From Actinomadura sp. K4S16 (GTDB lineage Bacteria; Actinomycetota; Actinomycetes; Streptosporangiales; Streptosporangiaceae): a DNA stretch of 64,000 nt. The notes under the pieces are model-generated. The model saw nothing but the letters and a program-made list of their open reading frames with translations. It was not told the origin of the DNA and searched no databases. Shown here piece by piece: positions 1-7,422 of this stretch; positions within the stretch are counted from its first letter, which is position 1; each line of letters starts with the position of its first letter. The stretch spans positions 186,001-250,000 of the forward strand of contig NZ_BDDE01000016.1 in NCBI RefSeq assembly GCF_008327685.1, read 5' to 3'. The position numbers and the translations under genes were made by a program.

Positions 1-12
1 CGCGCCTGCTCA

Positions 13-51
13 TCTCAAATAATGATACGTACTTCTCAAATTATGAGAAGT
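13..51. promoter_or_regulatory. Tandem operator-like repeat upstream of methyltransferase
   Basis: The 13-mer TCTCAAATAATGA at 13-25 recurs as TCTCAAATTATGA at 34-46, exactly 21 bp (two helical turns) later. The second copy lies in a perfect inverted repeat: ACTTCTCA (31-38), 5-bp spacer, TGAGAAGT (44-51). AT-rich sequence stands out in this genome. The arrangement suggests two dimer sites for a DNA-binding regulator overlapping the promoter of the gene at 95. The regulator gene is not in the window; it may lie to the left. Confidence 0.6.
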
Positions 52-94
52 GGTCGTACGGTGGAGGGCACCCGGACACAGAGAGGCGACCCCG

Positions 95-895
95 ATGACC
101 GCGAAGGCGACCTACACCCACGGCCACCACGAGAGCGTGCTGAGCGCGCACCAGTGGCGCACGGTCGAGAACTCCGCCGCCTACCTGATCGAGCACCTGC
201 GTCCGGGCCTGTCGGTGCTGGACGTCGGGTGCGGGCCGGGCACCATCACCGCCGGGCTCGCCGAACGCGTCGCGCCGGGACGAGTCGTCGCCGCCGACTC
301 CGCCGAGACCGTCCTGGACGAGGCCCGCAGGAACACCGCCTCCCTGGACAACGTCGAGTTCGCGGTCGCCGACGTCCACGCCCTGGACCATCCGGACGGC
401 ACGTTCGACGTCGTCCACGCCCACCAGGTCCTCCAGCACGTCGGCGATCCCGTCCAGGCGCTGCGCGAGATGCGCCGCGTCGCCAGGCCGGGCGGGATCG
501 TCGCCGTGCGCGAGGCCGACTTCGGCACCATGGCCTGGTACCCGGACCCGCCCGGCATGGACGCCTGGCTGCCGATCTACTACAAGGTCGCGCGCGGCAA
601 CGGCGGCGAGCCCGACGCCGGCCGCCGCCTCGTCTCCTGGGCCCGCGCCGCCGGGTTCACCGAGGTCACCGCGTCCGCCTCGGCCTGGTGCTACGCCACC
701 CCGGAGGAGCGCGAGTGGTGGAGCGAGTCGTGGGGCGGCCGCCTGATCAGGTCGTCCGTCGCCGACCACGCCGTGGCGGGCGGCCACGCCACCCGCGCCG
801 AACTCCAGCGCGTCTACGAGGGCTGGAAGGCGTGGGCCGCCGCCGAGGACGGCTGGTACTCCGTCACCCACGGCGAGATCGTCTGCCGCGCGTGA
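95..895 (+). CDS. Class I SAM-dependent methyltransferase
   Basis: A 266-residue UbiE/COQ5-like methyltransferase. The start is the ATG at 95, preceded by the purine-rich AGAGAGG; an upstream in-frame ATG at 50 is not supported. The SAM motif I is VLDVGCGPGTIT near residue 45. Next come an acidic motif (VAADSAETV) and motif II/III (FDVVHAHQVLQHV, then REMRRVARPGG), as in many small-molecule methyltransferases. The C-terminal part (WSESWGGRL, WKAWAAAEDGWY) probably forms the substrate lid. The acceptor cannot be named from sequence. It stands alone on this strand behind the 13-51 operator, so it is probably controlled by a dedicated repressor. Its 3' end faces the next gene, 22 bp away. Confidence 0.85.
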   Translation: MTAKATYTHGHHESVLSAHQWRTVENSAAYLIEHLRPGLSVLDVGCGPGTITAGLAERVAPGRVVAADSAETVLDEARRNTASLDNVEFAVADVHALDHPDGTFDVVHAHQVLQHVGDPVQALREMRRVARPGGIVAVREADFGTMAWYPDPPGMDAWLPIYYKVARGNGGEPDAGRRLVSWARAAGFTEVTASASAWCYATPEEREWWSESWGGRLIRSSVADHAVAGGHATRAELQRVYEGWKAWAAAEDGWYSVTHGEIVCRA

Positions 896-917
896 CCGTC
901 CGTCACCGGAGCCCCGG

Positions 918-2573
918 TCAGAAGGGGCCGGTGAGGTCGCCCAGCTTGTCGGTCAGCTGCAGGTTGTGGGAGTAGTCGACCGGGACGGCGATGACCGAGA
1001 CCGCGTCGTCCGCGAGGGCCTTGCGGAGGGTGGGGAGCAGTTCGGCGGCCGACTCGACGCGGTAGCCGCGGGCGCCGAAGCTCTCGGCGTACCGGACGAA
1101 GTCGGGGTTGCCGAACCTGATGTTCGAACTGCGCCCGAGGTCGAGGTCCATCTTCCACTCGATCAGGCCGTAGGCGGAGTCGTCCCAGATCAGCACGGTG
1201 ATCGGGATGTTCTCGCGGACGGCCGTCTCCAGCTCCTGGGAGTTCATCATGAACGCGCCGTCGCCCGTCGCGGCCAGGACCCTGCGGTTGGGGTGGGCGA
1301 GCTTGGCGGCGATCGCGCCGGGGACGGCGAAGCCCATCGACGACAGCCCGTTGGAGACCAGCAGCGTGTTCGGCTCGTAGGTCGGGTACATGCGGGCCAT
1401 CCACATCTTCACCGCGCCGGTGTCGGCGAGGACGATGTCGCCGCGGCCCATGGCGGTGCGGACGTCGGCGACGATGCGGCGGGGGGAGAGCGGGAAGCCG
1501 TCCTCGGCCGCCCCCTCGGCCAGCTCCTCCCGGAGCATCTCCCGGATCCTCTGGCGTGTGCCGTTCACGTCGAAGCGGCGGTGGACCGAGTCGGCGAGTG
1601 CGCGCAGCGAGCGGGAGATGTCGCCCTGGATGCCGACCTCGACCGGGTAGTGGTCGTCGACCTCGGCGGGCGACTGGTGGATGTGGATGATCTTCTTGTC
1701 CGCGTTCGGGTTGATCTTGACGGGGTCGAACTCCTGGAGCTCGTAGCCGACCGCGATCAGTACGTCCGCCTCGTCGAAGCCGTAATTGACGTAGTCGTGG
1801 CGCATGAAGCCGAACGCGCCGAGGGCGTTGCGGTGGTCGTCGGGGAAGACGCCCTTGCCGTTGAAGGTGGTGGCGACCGGCAGGCCGAGGTGCTCGGAGA
1901 AGTACACGAGGGCGTCGCTCGCGCGGGCCCGGGTGGCGCCGTGGCCGGCCAGGACGATCGGCCGCCGGGCGAGGGCGAGCACGTCGGCGGCGCGGGCGAT
2001 CTGGGACGCCGACGGCTCCTGCGGGCGGACGACGTTGACCGGCAGGGGCCCGAGGTCGGCGGGCACCTTGGCAGACTCCACGTCCTCCGGAATCGCCAGG
2101 TAGACGGCGCCGGGGCGTTCGGTCTGCGCCGTCTTGAACGCCTTGCGGACCATCTCGGGCAGCGCCTCCGCCCGGGGCGCGAGCTCCGACCACTTGGTGA
2201 TCGGGCGGAACAGGGAGACCAGGTCGACGATCTGGTGCGACTCCTTGTAGATGCGGTCCAGGCCGACCTGGGCGGAGATCGCGACGACGGGCGTGCTGTT
2301 GGTGGTGGCGTCCGCGACGCCGAGCTGGAGGTTGATCGCGCCGGGGCCGAGCGTCGCGGAGGCCACGCCCGCCTTGCCGGTGAGGCGGCCGTAGATCTCC
2401 GCCATGAACGCGGCGCCCTGCTCGTGCCGGACGAGGATGTAGCGGATCGGCGAGTCGTTCAGCGCGTCGACGAAATGGATGTTCTCCTCGCCCGGGATGC
2501 CGAAGACGTACTCGACGCCCTCCGCCTCGAGGATCCTGACGAGAAGCCGGGCGGCGTCCTCCTGCGTGGACAT
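918..2573 (-). CDS. Thiamine-diphosphate enzyme, acetolactate synthase large-subunit-like
   Basis: A 551-residue ThDP-dependent enzyme. Its N-terminal domain carries the catalytic-Glu region RHEQGAAFMAE near residue 51 and a glycine-rich turn (GPGAINLQLGVADA). The ThDP/Mg motif GDGAFMMNSQELETA lies near residue 435. These support an acetolactate synthase or a related alpha-keto-acid enzyme, cytosolic, with FAD likely structural. No ilvN regulatory-subunit gene is adjacent, which fits a catabolic or stand-alone enzyme better than the ilvBN biosynthetic one. The ATG at 2573 has a better-spaced GGGA than the ATG at 2585, which has GGAG touching it. It follows the F420 oxidoreductase gene on the same strand after 126 bp. 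Substrate specificity is unproven. Confidence 0.85.
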   Translation of the reverse strand: MSTQEDAARLLVRILEAEGVEYVFGIPGEENIHFVDALNDSPIRYILVRHEQGAAFMAEIYGRLTGKAGVASATLGPGAINLQLGVADATTNSTPVVAISAQVGLDRIYKESHQIVDLVSLFRPITKWSELAPRAEALPEMVRKAFKTAQTERPGAVYLAIPEDVESAKVPADLGPLPVNVVRPQEPSASQIARAADVLALARRPIVLAGHGATRARASDALVYFSEHLGLPVATTFNGKGVFPDDHRNALGAFGFMRHDYVNYGFDEADVLIAVGYELQEFDPVKINPNADKKIIHIHQSPAEVDDHYPVEVGIQGDISRSLRALADSVHRRFDVNGTRQRIREMLREELAEGAAEDGFPLSPRRIVADVRTAMGRGDIVLADTGAVKMWMARMYPTYEPNTLLVSNGLSSMGFAVPGAIAAKLAHPNRRVLAATGDGAFMMNSQELETAVRENIPITVLIWDDSAYGLIEWKMDLDLGRSSNIRFGNPDFVRYAESFGARGYRVESAAELLPTLRKALADDAVSVIAVPVDYSHNLQLTDKLGDLTGPF

Positions 2574-2602
2574 CGTGTGTCCCATCTCCAGTCTGCGTCT
2601 CT

Positions 2603-2630
2603 CCTGGGTGCATTCCGTGCAGCACCCAGG
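2603..2630. promoter_or_regulatory. 9-bp inverted repeat in leader of acetolactate-synthase-like gene
   Basis: CCTGGGTGC (2603-2611) and GCACCCAGG (2622-2630) are perfect inverted arms around a 10-bp spacer, 30-57 bp before the start at 2573. It could be an operator or a leader-RNA hairpin. It lies between two genes on the same strand, so it could also terminate part of the upstream transcript. Confidence 0.45.
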
Positions 2631-2699
2631 TCCCTACCTCCATTCCGCGCGATGATGTGTTCTTGATCTCCAGGGCCCGCCGTCCGGGAGCCCGGCGGC

Positions 2700-3719
2700 T
2701 CAGGCGTCGGCCATCTCCTTGATGGCGCGCAGGGTCGGCTCGTCCTTCACCCCGGCGATCAGGAGGGTGGTGACCGGGCTGTCGCGCCACAGCTGGAGCC
2801 TCTCCTTGATCCGCCCGAGCGGGCCGAGGAGGGAGATGGCGTCGGCCAGCCCGTCCGGGACGGCCTTGATCGCCTCGTCGCGCCGGCCGCTCAGGAACAG
2901 CTCCTGGACGCGCCCCGCCTCCTCCGCGTAGCCGAGCCGGCCGATCAGGTCGAGGTGGAAGTTGCGGTCCTTGGCGCCCATCCCGCCGATGTAGAAGGCG
3001 AGCGGGATCTTGGCGAACTCCAGCGCGGACGCCAGGTCGTCGGTGACGATCGTGGTGACGGTCGCGGCGATCTCGAAGCCCTCCGGGCGGCCGGCCAGCG
3101 ACGCGCCGAACACGGGCTCGATCTGCTCGGGGTCGACGAACAGCGGCAGCCAGCCCTGCGTGATCTCGGCGGACAGCGCGACGTTCTTCGGCCCCTCCGC
3201 GCCCAGGTAGACGGGGATCTCCGGGCGGACGGGGTGGGCGATCGACTTCAGCGGCTTGCCGAGGCCCGACCCGCCGGGGTAGGGCAGCGGGTAGTGCGGG
3301 CCCTCGCTGGTCACCGGGGCGTCGCGGCGCCACACCTGCCGCACGATGTCGAGGTACTCGCGAGTGCGGGCGAGCGGCTTCGGGAACGGCTGCCCGTACC
3401 AGCCCTCCACGACCTGCGGGCCGGAGGCGCCGAGCCCGAGGATGACGCGCCCGCCCGACAGGGCGTCCAGCGTGAGCGCGTGCATCGCGGTGGCGGCCGG
3501 GGTCCGCGCCGACATCTGGACCACGGCCGTGCCCAGCTTGATCCGGGACGTGCGGGCGCCGTACCAGGCGAGCGCGGTGAACGCGTCCGAGCCGTACGCC
3601 TCGGCGGTGAACACCGAGTCGTAGCCGCAGCGCTCGGCGGCCAGGACCGTCTCGGTCTGGTCGTCGGGGTCGCGCTGCCAGTAGCCGACGTTGATGCCGA
3701 GCTTGAGTTCCGCGGTCAC
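2700..3719 (-). CDS. LLM-class F420-dependent oxidoreductase
   Basis: A 339-residue luciferase-like (bacterial luciferase / F420 reductase fold) protein, starting at a GTG with GGAGGG seven bases upstream. Family hallmarks visible: KLGINVGYW at the N terminus, RIKLGTAVVQ near 75, LSGGRVILGLGASGPQVVEGWYG near 110, and PEIPVYLGAEGPKNV near 180. Such enzymes use reduced F420 (occasionally FMNH2) to reduce or oxidise C=C, imine or alcohol groups; members occur in sterol and lipid catabolism. The promoter carries a KstR-like palindrome at 3753-3770, hinting at lipid or sterol control. The substrate is unknown. Confidence 0.88.
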   Translation of the reverse strand: MTAELKLGINVGYWQRDPDDQTETVLAAERCGYDSVFTAEAYGSDAFTALAWYGARTSRIKLGTAVVQMSARTPAATAMHALTLDALSGGRVILGLGASGPQVVEGWYGQPFPKPLARTREYLDIVRQVWRRDAPVTSEGPHYPLPYPGGSGLGKPLKSIAHPVRPEIPVYLGAEGPKNVALSAEITQGWLPLFVDPEQIEPVFGASLAGRPEGFEIAATVTTIVTDDLASALEFAKIPLAFYIGGMGAKDRNFHLDLIGRLGYAEEAGRVQELFLSGRRDEAIKAVPDGLADAISLLGPLGRIKERLQLWRDSPVTTLLIAGVKDEPTLRAIKEMADA

Positions 3720-3752
3720 GTTGCACCCTCCGGTAGTCGACGCACCGGCGAT

Positions 3753-3770
3753 ACTAGAACACGTTCTAGT
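3753..3770. promoter_or_regulatory. KstR-like palindromic operator
   Basis: ACTAGAAC-AC-GTTCTAGT has perfect 8-bp arms around a 2-bp centre, 34 bp before the GTG of the F420 oxidoreductase. It matches the core TAGAACNNGTTCTA that I recall for the TetR-family cholesterol-catabolism repressor KstR in mycolic-acid actinomycetes. It sits where a repressor would block the minus-strand promoter. No kstR gene is in the window. Confidence 0.6.
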
Positions 3771-3859
3771 TTCTCGGGAAGGGGTGCGGGCCCGCCGCGC
3801 CCCCCGGCGGGCACGGAACGGGGCCGCGGCGTCCTTCGCCGCGGCCCCGCCACCGCTCG

Positions 3860-4060
3860 CTAGCTCTCCTTGATCGTGTCCAGCAGGCTCCGGCAGGCGG
3901 ACGGCGTCAGCACCAGGGCGGGGCCGGCGGGGTCCTTGGAGTCGCGCACCGCGCGAAGGCCGCTGGACAGGGCCGCCATCTCGACGCACTGGTCTCCGCT
4001 TCCGCTGCGGGACGACTTGCGCCAGACGGCCAGGGTGAGTTCGCGGTGGAGGTGGGTCAC
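3860..4060 (-). CDS. DUF397 domain protein
   Basis: A 66-residue DUF397 protein, almost entirely the domain: WRKSSRSGSGDQCVEMA, then VRDSKDPAGPALVLTP. The GTG start overlaps the stop of the preceding XRE regulator by four bases (GTGA), so the two are translationally coupled. In actinomycetes DUF397 proteins are encoded beside XRE/DUF5753 regulators and sometimes a RsbW-like ATPase. They act in developmental or antibiotic regulation, apparently as small partners or antagonists of the regulator. That whole neighbourhood is present here. Confidence 0.9.
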   Translation of the reverse strand: MTHLHRELTLAVWRKSSRSGSGDQCVEMAALSSGLRAVRDSKDPAGPALVLTPSACRSLLDTIKES

Positions 4061-4902
4061 AGGCTGCTCCTTGCTGCCTCGGCGATGAGGTGCGCGGAAT
4101 CCTCGGGGGACAGGGCCGCGTCCACGATCCGTTGGAAGCGATCCCTATGTTTTGCTATTGCCTCGGCGCTCTCAAGGTAAACGTCACCCATGGTCCCCTC
4201 GACGTAGGCGATATCAGGGTCTGCGGGGTCCGGATACGACAATATGGTGAAACGTCCGTCCAAGCCCGCATGCTCCGCTGCTGTAAACGGAAGTACCTGG
4301 ATCGTCACGGATGGGCGGATTTTCGCGGCGGTGGCGAGGGCCTCCAACTGGGCCCGCATCACCTCCCGGCCGCCGATCGGGCGGTGCAGCACCGCCTCGT
4401 CGAAGATGACCTCCAGGCGCGGCGCGTCGGCGCGGTCCAGGAGGGCTTGGCGGATCTTGCGGGCGGCGATGCGGCGCTCGATCTCCTCCTCGGAGGGCAG
4501 CAGCCGGCCCGCCCTGATGACGGCCTGGGAGTACGGCTCGATCTGCAGCAGGCCGTGCACGAGCTGCGGGTCCCAGGTGCGGATGTGGGAGGCCTCGTCC
4601 TCGAGCGCGACGTAGCTGCCCGCGAAGACGTCCTGGTAGGCGGTCCACCAGCCGCGCTGGCCGGCCTGCCGGGCCAGCGTGATGAGCGCGTCGCGGTCCG
4701 GGCTCGGCACTCCGTAGAGGTCGAGGATGTCGGCGATGTCGCCGGGTTTGGGGCGGGTCTGGCTGGTTTCCAGGCGGGAGACGGTGGCTCTCGACCAGTC
4801 GAGCCGGTCCGCCACTTCCTGCAGCGTCAGGCCCTGCTCCTCGCGCAGCTTGCGGAGCTCCCGGGCGAGACGGCGGCCACGGACGGTGGGGCGGTAGGTC
4901 AT
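4057..4902 (-). CDS. XRE-family regulator with C-terminal DUF5753
   Basis: A 281-residue transcriptional regulator. The N-terminal helix-turn-helix spans about residues 10-65 (LRKLREEQGLTLQEVADRL, then SRATVSRLETSQTRPKPGDI). The C-terminal ligand-like DUF5753 follows (YVALEDEASHIRTWDPQLVHGLLQ, split here by its HIRTW core, later VLPFTAAEHAGLDGRFTIL). The ATG at 4902 is the best start, but no convincing Shine-Dalgarno precedes it; the leader may be short or absent. The DUF397 partner is coupled downstream, and an ATPase gene diverges upstream across about 200 bp. Proteins of this type act as activators or repressors of development and secondary metabolism. Confidence 0.9.
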   Translation of the reverse strand: MTYRPTVRGRRLARELRKLREEQGLTLQEVADRLDWSRATVSRLETSQTRPKPGDIADILDLYGVPSPDRDALITLARQAGQRGWWTAYQDVFAGSYVALEDEASHIRTWDPQLVHGLLQIEPYSQAVIRAGRLLPSEEEIERRIAARKIRQALLDRADAPRLEVIFDEAVLHRPIGGREVMRAQLEALATAAKIRPSVTIQVLPFTAAEHAGLDGRFTILSYPDPADPDIAYVEGTMGDVYLESAEAIAKHRDRFQRIVDAALSPEDSAHLIAEAARSSL

Positions 4903-5106
4903 GGGAGTGGAGTCTTTATCACTCCCGGCGCCCGTCACAACGCGATTGACGAACCCGGCAGGAAGGGCAGAGCAATTCCATGAAGGGTGTTGCGGTTGTG
5001 AGAATCTCACGTCACGCTGGGATGCGTGATCGGCCGTGGACCCACAGTGACGACCGCGGTCCGCCGGCCCGGTCCGTCCCACTCGCACGATTCCGCGGGA
5101 GGAACC

Positions 5107-5619
5107 GTGAAGAGCATGCCAGCCGACCTGACGGCGGAGACCATGGCCGACGCCATGACGGGCGTCGAGCCCGTCCGTGGCGACGGCGCGCCCGGGTGGG
5201 TGTGGGCCCTGCCGGGCGGCCCGGGAGGCGCGGGCCACGCCCGGCGCGTCCTGCGCGACGCCCTCGCCTCCCTCGGGGCGCCGGCGGACGGGATCGCCGA
5301 CGCCCAGCTCATGGTGAGCGAACTGGCCACCAACGCCCACCAGCACGCCGGCGAGCACGGCCCGCACGAGCTGTGGCTCTACATGGGGGACGGGGCGGCG
5401 GGCGAGGTGCGGTGCGCCGTCTTCGACACCTACGCCGACGCCGGCCTGCCCGGCTACTCGTGGACTTCAGGCGACTGCGGGCGCGGGCTCAGCATCGTCC
5501 GGGAGTTGTCGGCCGGACGCTGGGGCCTGCGGCGCACCCTCTCCCGGCTCGGGCCGCCCGTGCGGGGGAAGGCCGTCTGGTTCGCCGTCCCCGGTACCGG
5601 TGAGACCCCCGTCGCCTAG
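5107..5619 (+). CDS. RsbW-like ATP-binding protein (HATPase_c)
   Basis: A 170-residue single-domain GHKL ATPase. The N box is LMVSELATNAHQHAG near residue 80, the G1-like segment is YSWTSGDCGRGLSIVRELS near 125, and the protein ends soon after GKAVWFAVPG. The family includes anti-sigma factor kinases and many orphan Streptomyces ATPases. The start is the GTG at 5107 with GGGAGG four bases upstream; an ATG nine bases later is possible. It diverges from the XRE/DUF397 pair, a common three-gene actinomycete module. No sigma factor or anti-anti-sigma gene is next to it, so its partner is unknown. Confidence 0.82.
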   Translation: MKSMPADLTAETMADAMTGVEPVRGDGAPGWVWALPGGPGGAGHARRVLRDALASLGAPADGIADAQLMVSELATNAHQHAGEHGPHELWLYMGDGAAGEVRCAVFDTYADAGLPGYSWTSGDCGRGLSIVRELSAGRWGLRRTLSRLGPPVRGKAVWFAVPGTGETPVA

Positions 5620-5626
5620 CCCGCCG

Positions 5627-6232
5627 CTAACCCTGCGGGGGCTTCTCCAGCGCGGGGCCGATGTCGCTGACGAGCGTGAGCAGCGACCTGGTGAGCAGCG
5701 TGCGGACCTGGTCGCGGTCGAGCGTCTTCTCCTGGAGCCACTGGCGCGTCGCCGCGTCCGCCAGCCCCGAGTAGGCCCGCAGCACGGCCCGCAGCGTCTC
5801 GGTCGGCTCGGGCACCCGCAGCACGGCGAGCATGTGCTCGACCGTCTCGTCCCGGAACCGGTTGACGATGCGCAGGAGCTCGGGGTCCTGACCGAAGCCC
5901 TCGGCGTCCAGCGCCGCGAACCACGTCGTCGCGTTGCGCTCGGCCGTGTCGAGGAACAGGTCGACGCACAGCTCGACCGCCGCGGGCAGCGTCAGCCGCT
6001 CGTCCGGCGGCGGGGCCTGCATCGCGGCCGACGCCGTCAGGCCCTGCACGACCTTGAGGAACAGCTCCCGCTTCGTCCCGAAGTAGTAGTGGATCAGCCC
6101 GCGCTGCACGCCGGTCTCCCGCGCGATCGCGGCCGTGGACACCTCGGCGTACGGCAGCTCGGTGAACATCCGCCGCGCGACGTCCAGGATCTGGGCGCGC
6201 CGCTCGTCCGGGGACAGGCGCTGGTAGCTCAC
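5627..6232 (-). CDS. TetR/AcrR-family regulator
   Basis: A 201-residue TetR repressor. The N-terminal HTH spans about residues 10-56 (RAQILDVARRMF, STAAIARETGVQRGLIHYYFGTKR). A helical ligand-binding domain follows. It starts at a GTG without a strong Shine-Dalgarno. It diverges from the GNAT gene at 6309 across 76 bp, so it may control itself and that transcript, which continues into the cobalamin genes. I saw no clear palindrome in the 76 bp. The gene converges with the ATPase gene, seven bases apart. Confidence 0.9.
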   Translation of the reverse strand: MSYQRLSPDERRAQILDVARRMFTELPYAEVSTAAIARETGVQRGLIHYYFGTKRELFLKVVQGLTASAAMQAPPPDERLTLPAAVELCVDLFLDTAERNATTWFAALDAEGFGQDPELLRIVNRFRDETVEHMLAVLRVPEPTETLRAVLRAYSGLADAATRQWLQEKTLDRDQVRTLLTRSLLTLVSDIGPALEKPPQG

Positions 6233-6308
6233 CGCGACAGCCTATTCTGTGGGGCGGCCGGCGCAGTACGGTCGGCGGTGCGCGGCGGGCGACGTGAGGG
6301 GAGCGCGC

Positions 6309-6944
6309 GTGAACGCGTTCGAGGAGGGCGTGCGCCTGGAAGGCGAGCGGCTCGTCCTGCGACCGTTCGGCCTCGACGACGCGCCCGCGCTGATCGAGGC
6401 GATCCGCGCCGGGGAGGACTACCTGCCCCCCAACTTCCCGGACGTCCTGGAGGCCGAGCCCATCGCCTGGTTCCTGCGGGAGGGCGTCCACAAGGTCCAG
6501 CGGTTCGGCCTGGGCGTCCATCTGGCGGCGGCGGACCGCGAGACCGACGCCCTGGTGGGCACCATCGGGCTGTTCAGAGTGAACTGGACGCACCTGACGT
6601 GCGAGGTCGGGTACGGGATGCGGCCGAGCGCGCGCGGGCGGGGCCACGCCACCGAGGCGCTCTCCCTGATCTCCGACTGGGCGCTGCGCACCTGCGGGCT
6701 GTTCCGCATCGAACTGCGCGCGATGGTCACCAACCCCGCCTCGATCCGGGTCGCGGAGAAGGCCGGCTACGTGCGCGAGGGCGTCGCGCGCGGCGGCGAG
6801 CGCGACGCCGAGGGCGTCAGCCGCGACATGGTCGTCTTCAGCCGCATCGCGACCGATCCGCCTCTCGTCGGCGCGCCAGCGCGCCGCTCCGGCGGCGCCT
6901 CGGGAAAGCTCGTCGCCGACGACCAGGAGGGACGGCACAGGTGA
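6309..6944 (+). CDS. GNAT acetyltransferase, RimJ/RimL-like
   Basis: A 211-residue N-acetyltransferase starting at a GTG with GAGGGGA upstream. GNAT features: ERLVLRPFGLDDAPALIEA at the N terminus, then the acetyl-CoA-binding motif A (VGYGMRPSARGRGHATEAL). The C-terminal motif is RIELRAMVTNPASIRVAEKAGY, typical of RimJ/RimL-type enzymes acetylating protein N termini or small amines. Its stop overlaps the next gene (GTGA), making it the first cistron of the cobalamin-linked transcript. Nothing in the sequence ties its chemistry to corrinoid synthesis. Confidence 0.85.
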   Translation: MNAFEEGVRLEGERLVLRPFGLDDAPALIEAIRAGEDYLPPNFPDVLEAEPIAWFLREGVHKVQRFGLGVHLAAADRETDALVGTIGLFRVNWTHLTCEVGYGMRPSARGRGHATEALSLISDWALRTCGLFRIELRAMVTNPASIRVAEKAGYVREGVARGGERDAEGVSRDMVVFSRIATDPPLVGAPARRSGGASGKLVADDQEGRHR

Positions 6945-7420
6945 CCGCTGCTGACAGGACGCTCGTGATGTACGGAGAGGGCGCGGGCGAGGCCGCGCGC
7001 CGGATGCTGCCGAACCTGCCGGAGGCGAGCTTCGTCCCGGTCTCGGCGGAGCGGCTGCGGGAGGCGGTCAAGGCCGGGTACGGGCAGGTCGTCATGGTCG
7101 CCCGCATCGCGGAGCAGGCCGCGTTCCTCGGTGGCGCCGCGGGCCTGCTGGAATCGATCACGCTGGACATGGACTGCGGGCCCGCCCTGGCCGGCCGCGT
7201 GGCGCAGGCCGAGGCGGTCCAGGACGTCTACGCGCTGTGGGACGCCGCCGGCAAGCTCGGCCCGTGCGGGCGCGAGCTGTGCCGCAGGACGGCCGAGGGC
7301 CTCGAACGCCTCGCCGCAGAGGCGGCGGGCACGGCGGCCAGTCCGGTCGCCGCCCAGGTGGTGCTCCTGGACGCGGCAGGAGAACGCATGGTCGGCATGT
7401 ACGGGCGAATGGCCAGGTAG
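6941..7420 (+). CDS. Uncharacterised protein at the head of the cobalamin operon
   Basis: A 159-residue protein I do not recognise. The GTG start is coupled (GTGA) to the GNAT stop, and it ends two bases before the CobL ATG. Visible features: a possible active-site-like GPCGRELC pair of cysteines near residue 105, an LDMDCGPALAGRVAQAE segment near 80, and a strand-rich C terminus (AAQVVLLDAAGERMVG). It has no membrane segment or signal. Its fixed position between GNAT and corrin-ring genes suggests a cytosolic role in cobalamin synthesis or its control, but no named Cob/Cbi family could be assigned by eye. Confidence 0.7.
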   Translation: MTAADRTLVMYGEGAGEAARRMLPNLPEASFVPVSAERLREAVKAGYGQVVMVARIAEQAAFLGGAAGLLESITLDMDCGPALAGRVAQAEAVQDVYALWDAAGKLGPCGRELCRRTAEGLERLAAEAAGTAASPVAAQVVLLDAAGERMVGMYGRMAR

Positions 7421-7422
7421 CG

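Noticed and set aside
814..3726. Very long continuous minus-strand frame
   Set aside because: It is an out-of-frame opening across two real genes; its Arg/Pro-rich composition is typical of frame shadows in high-GC DNA.
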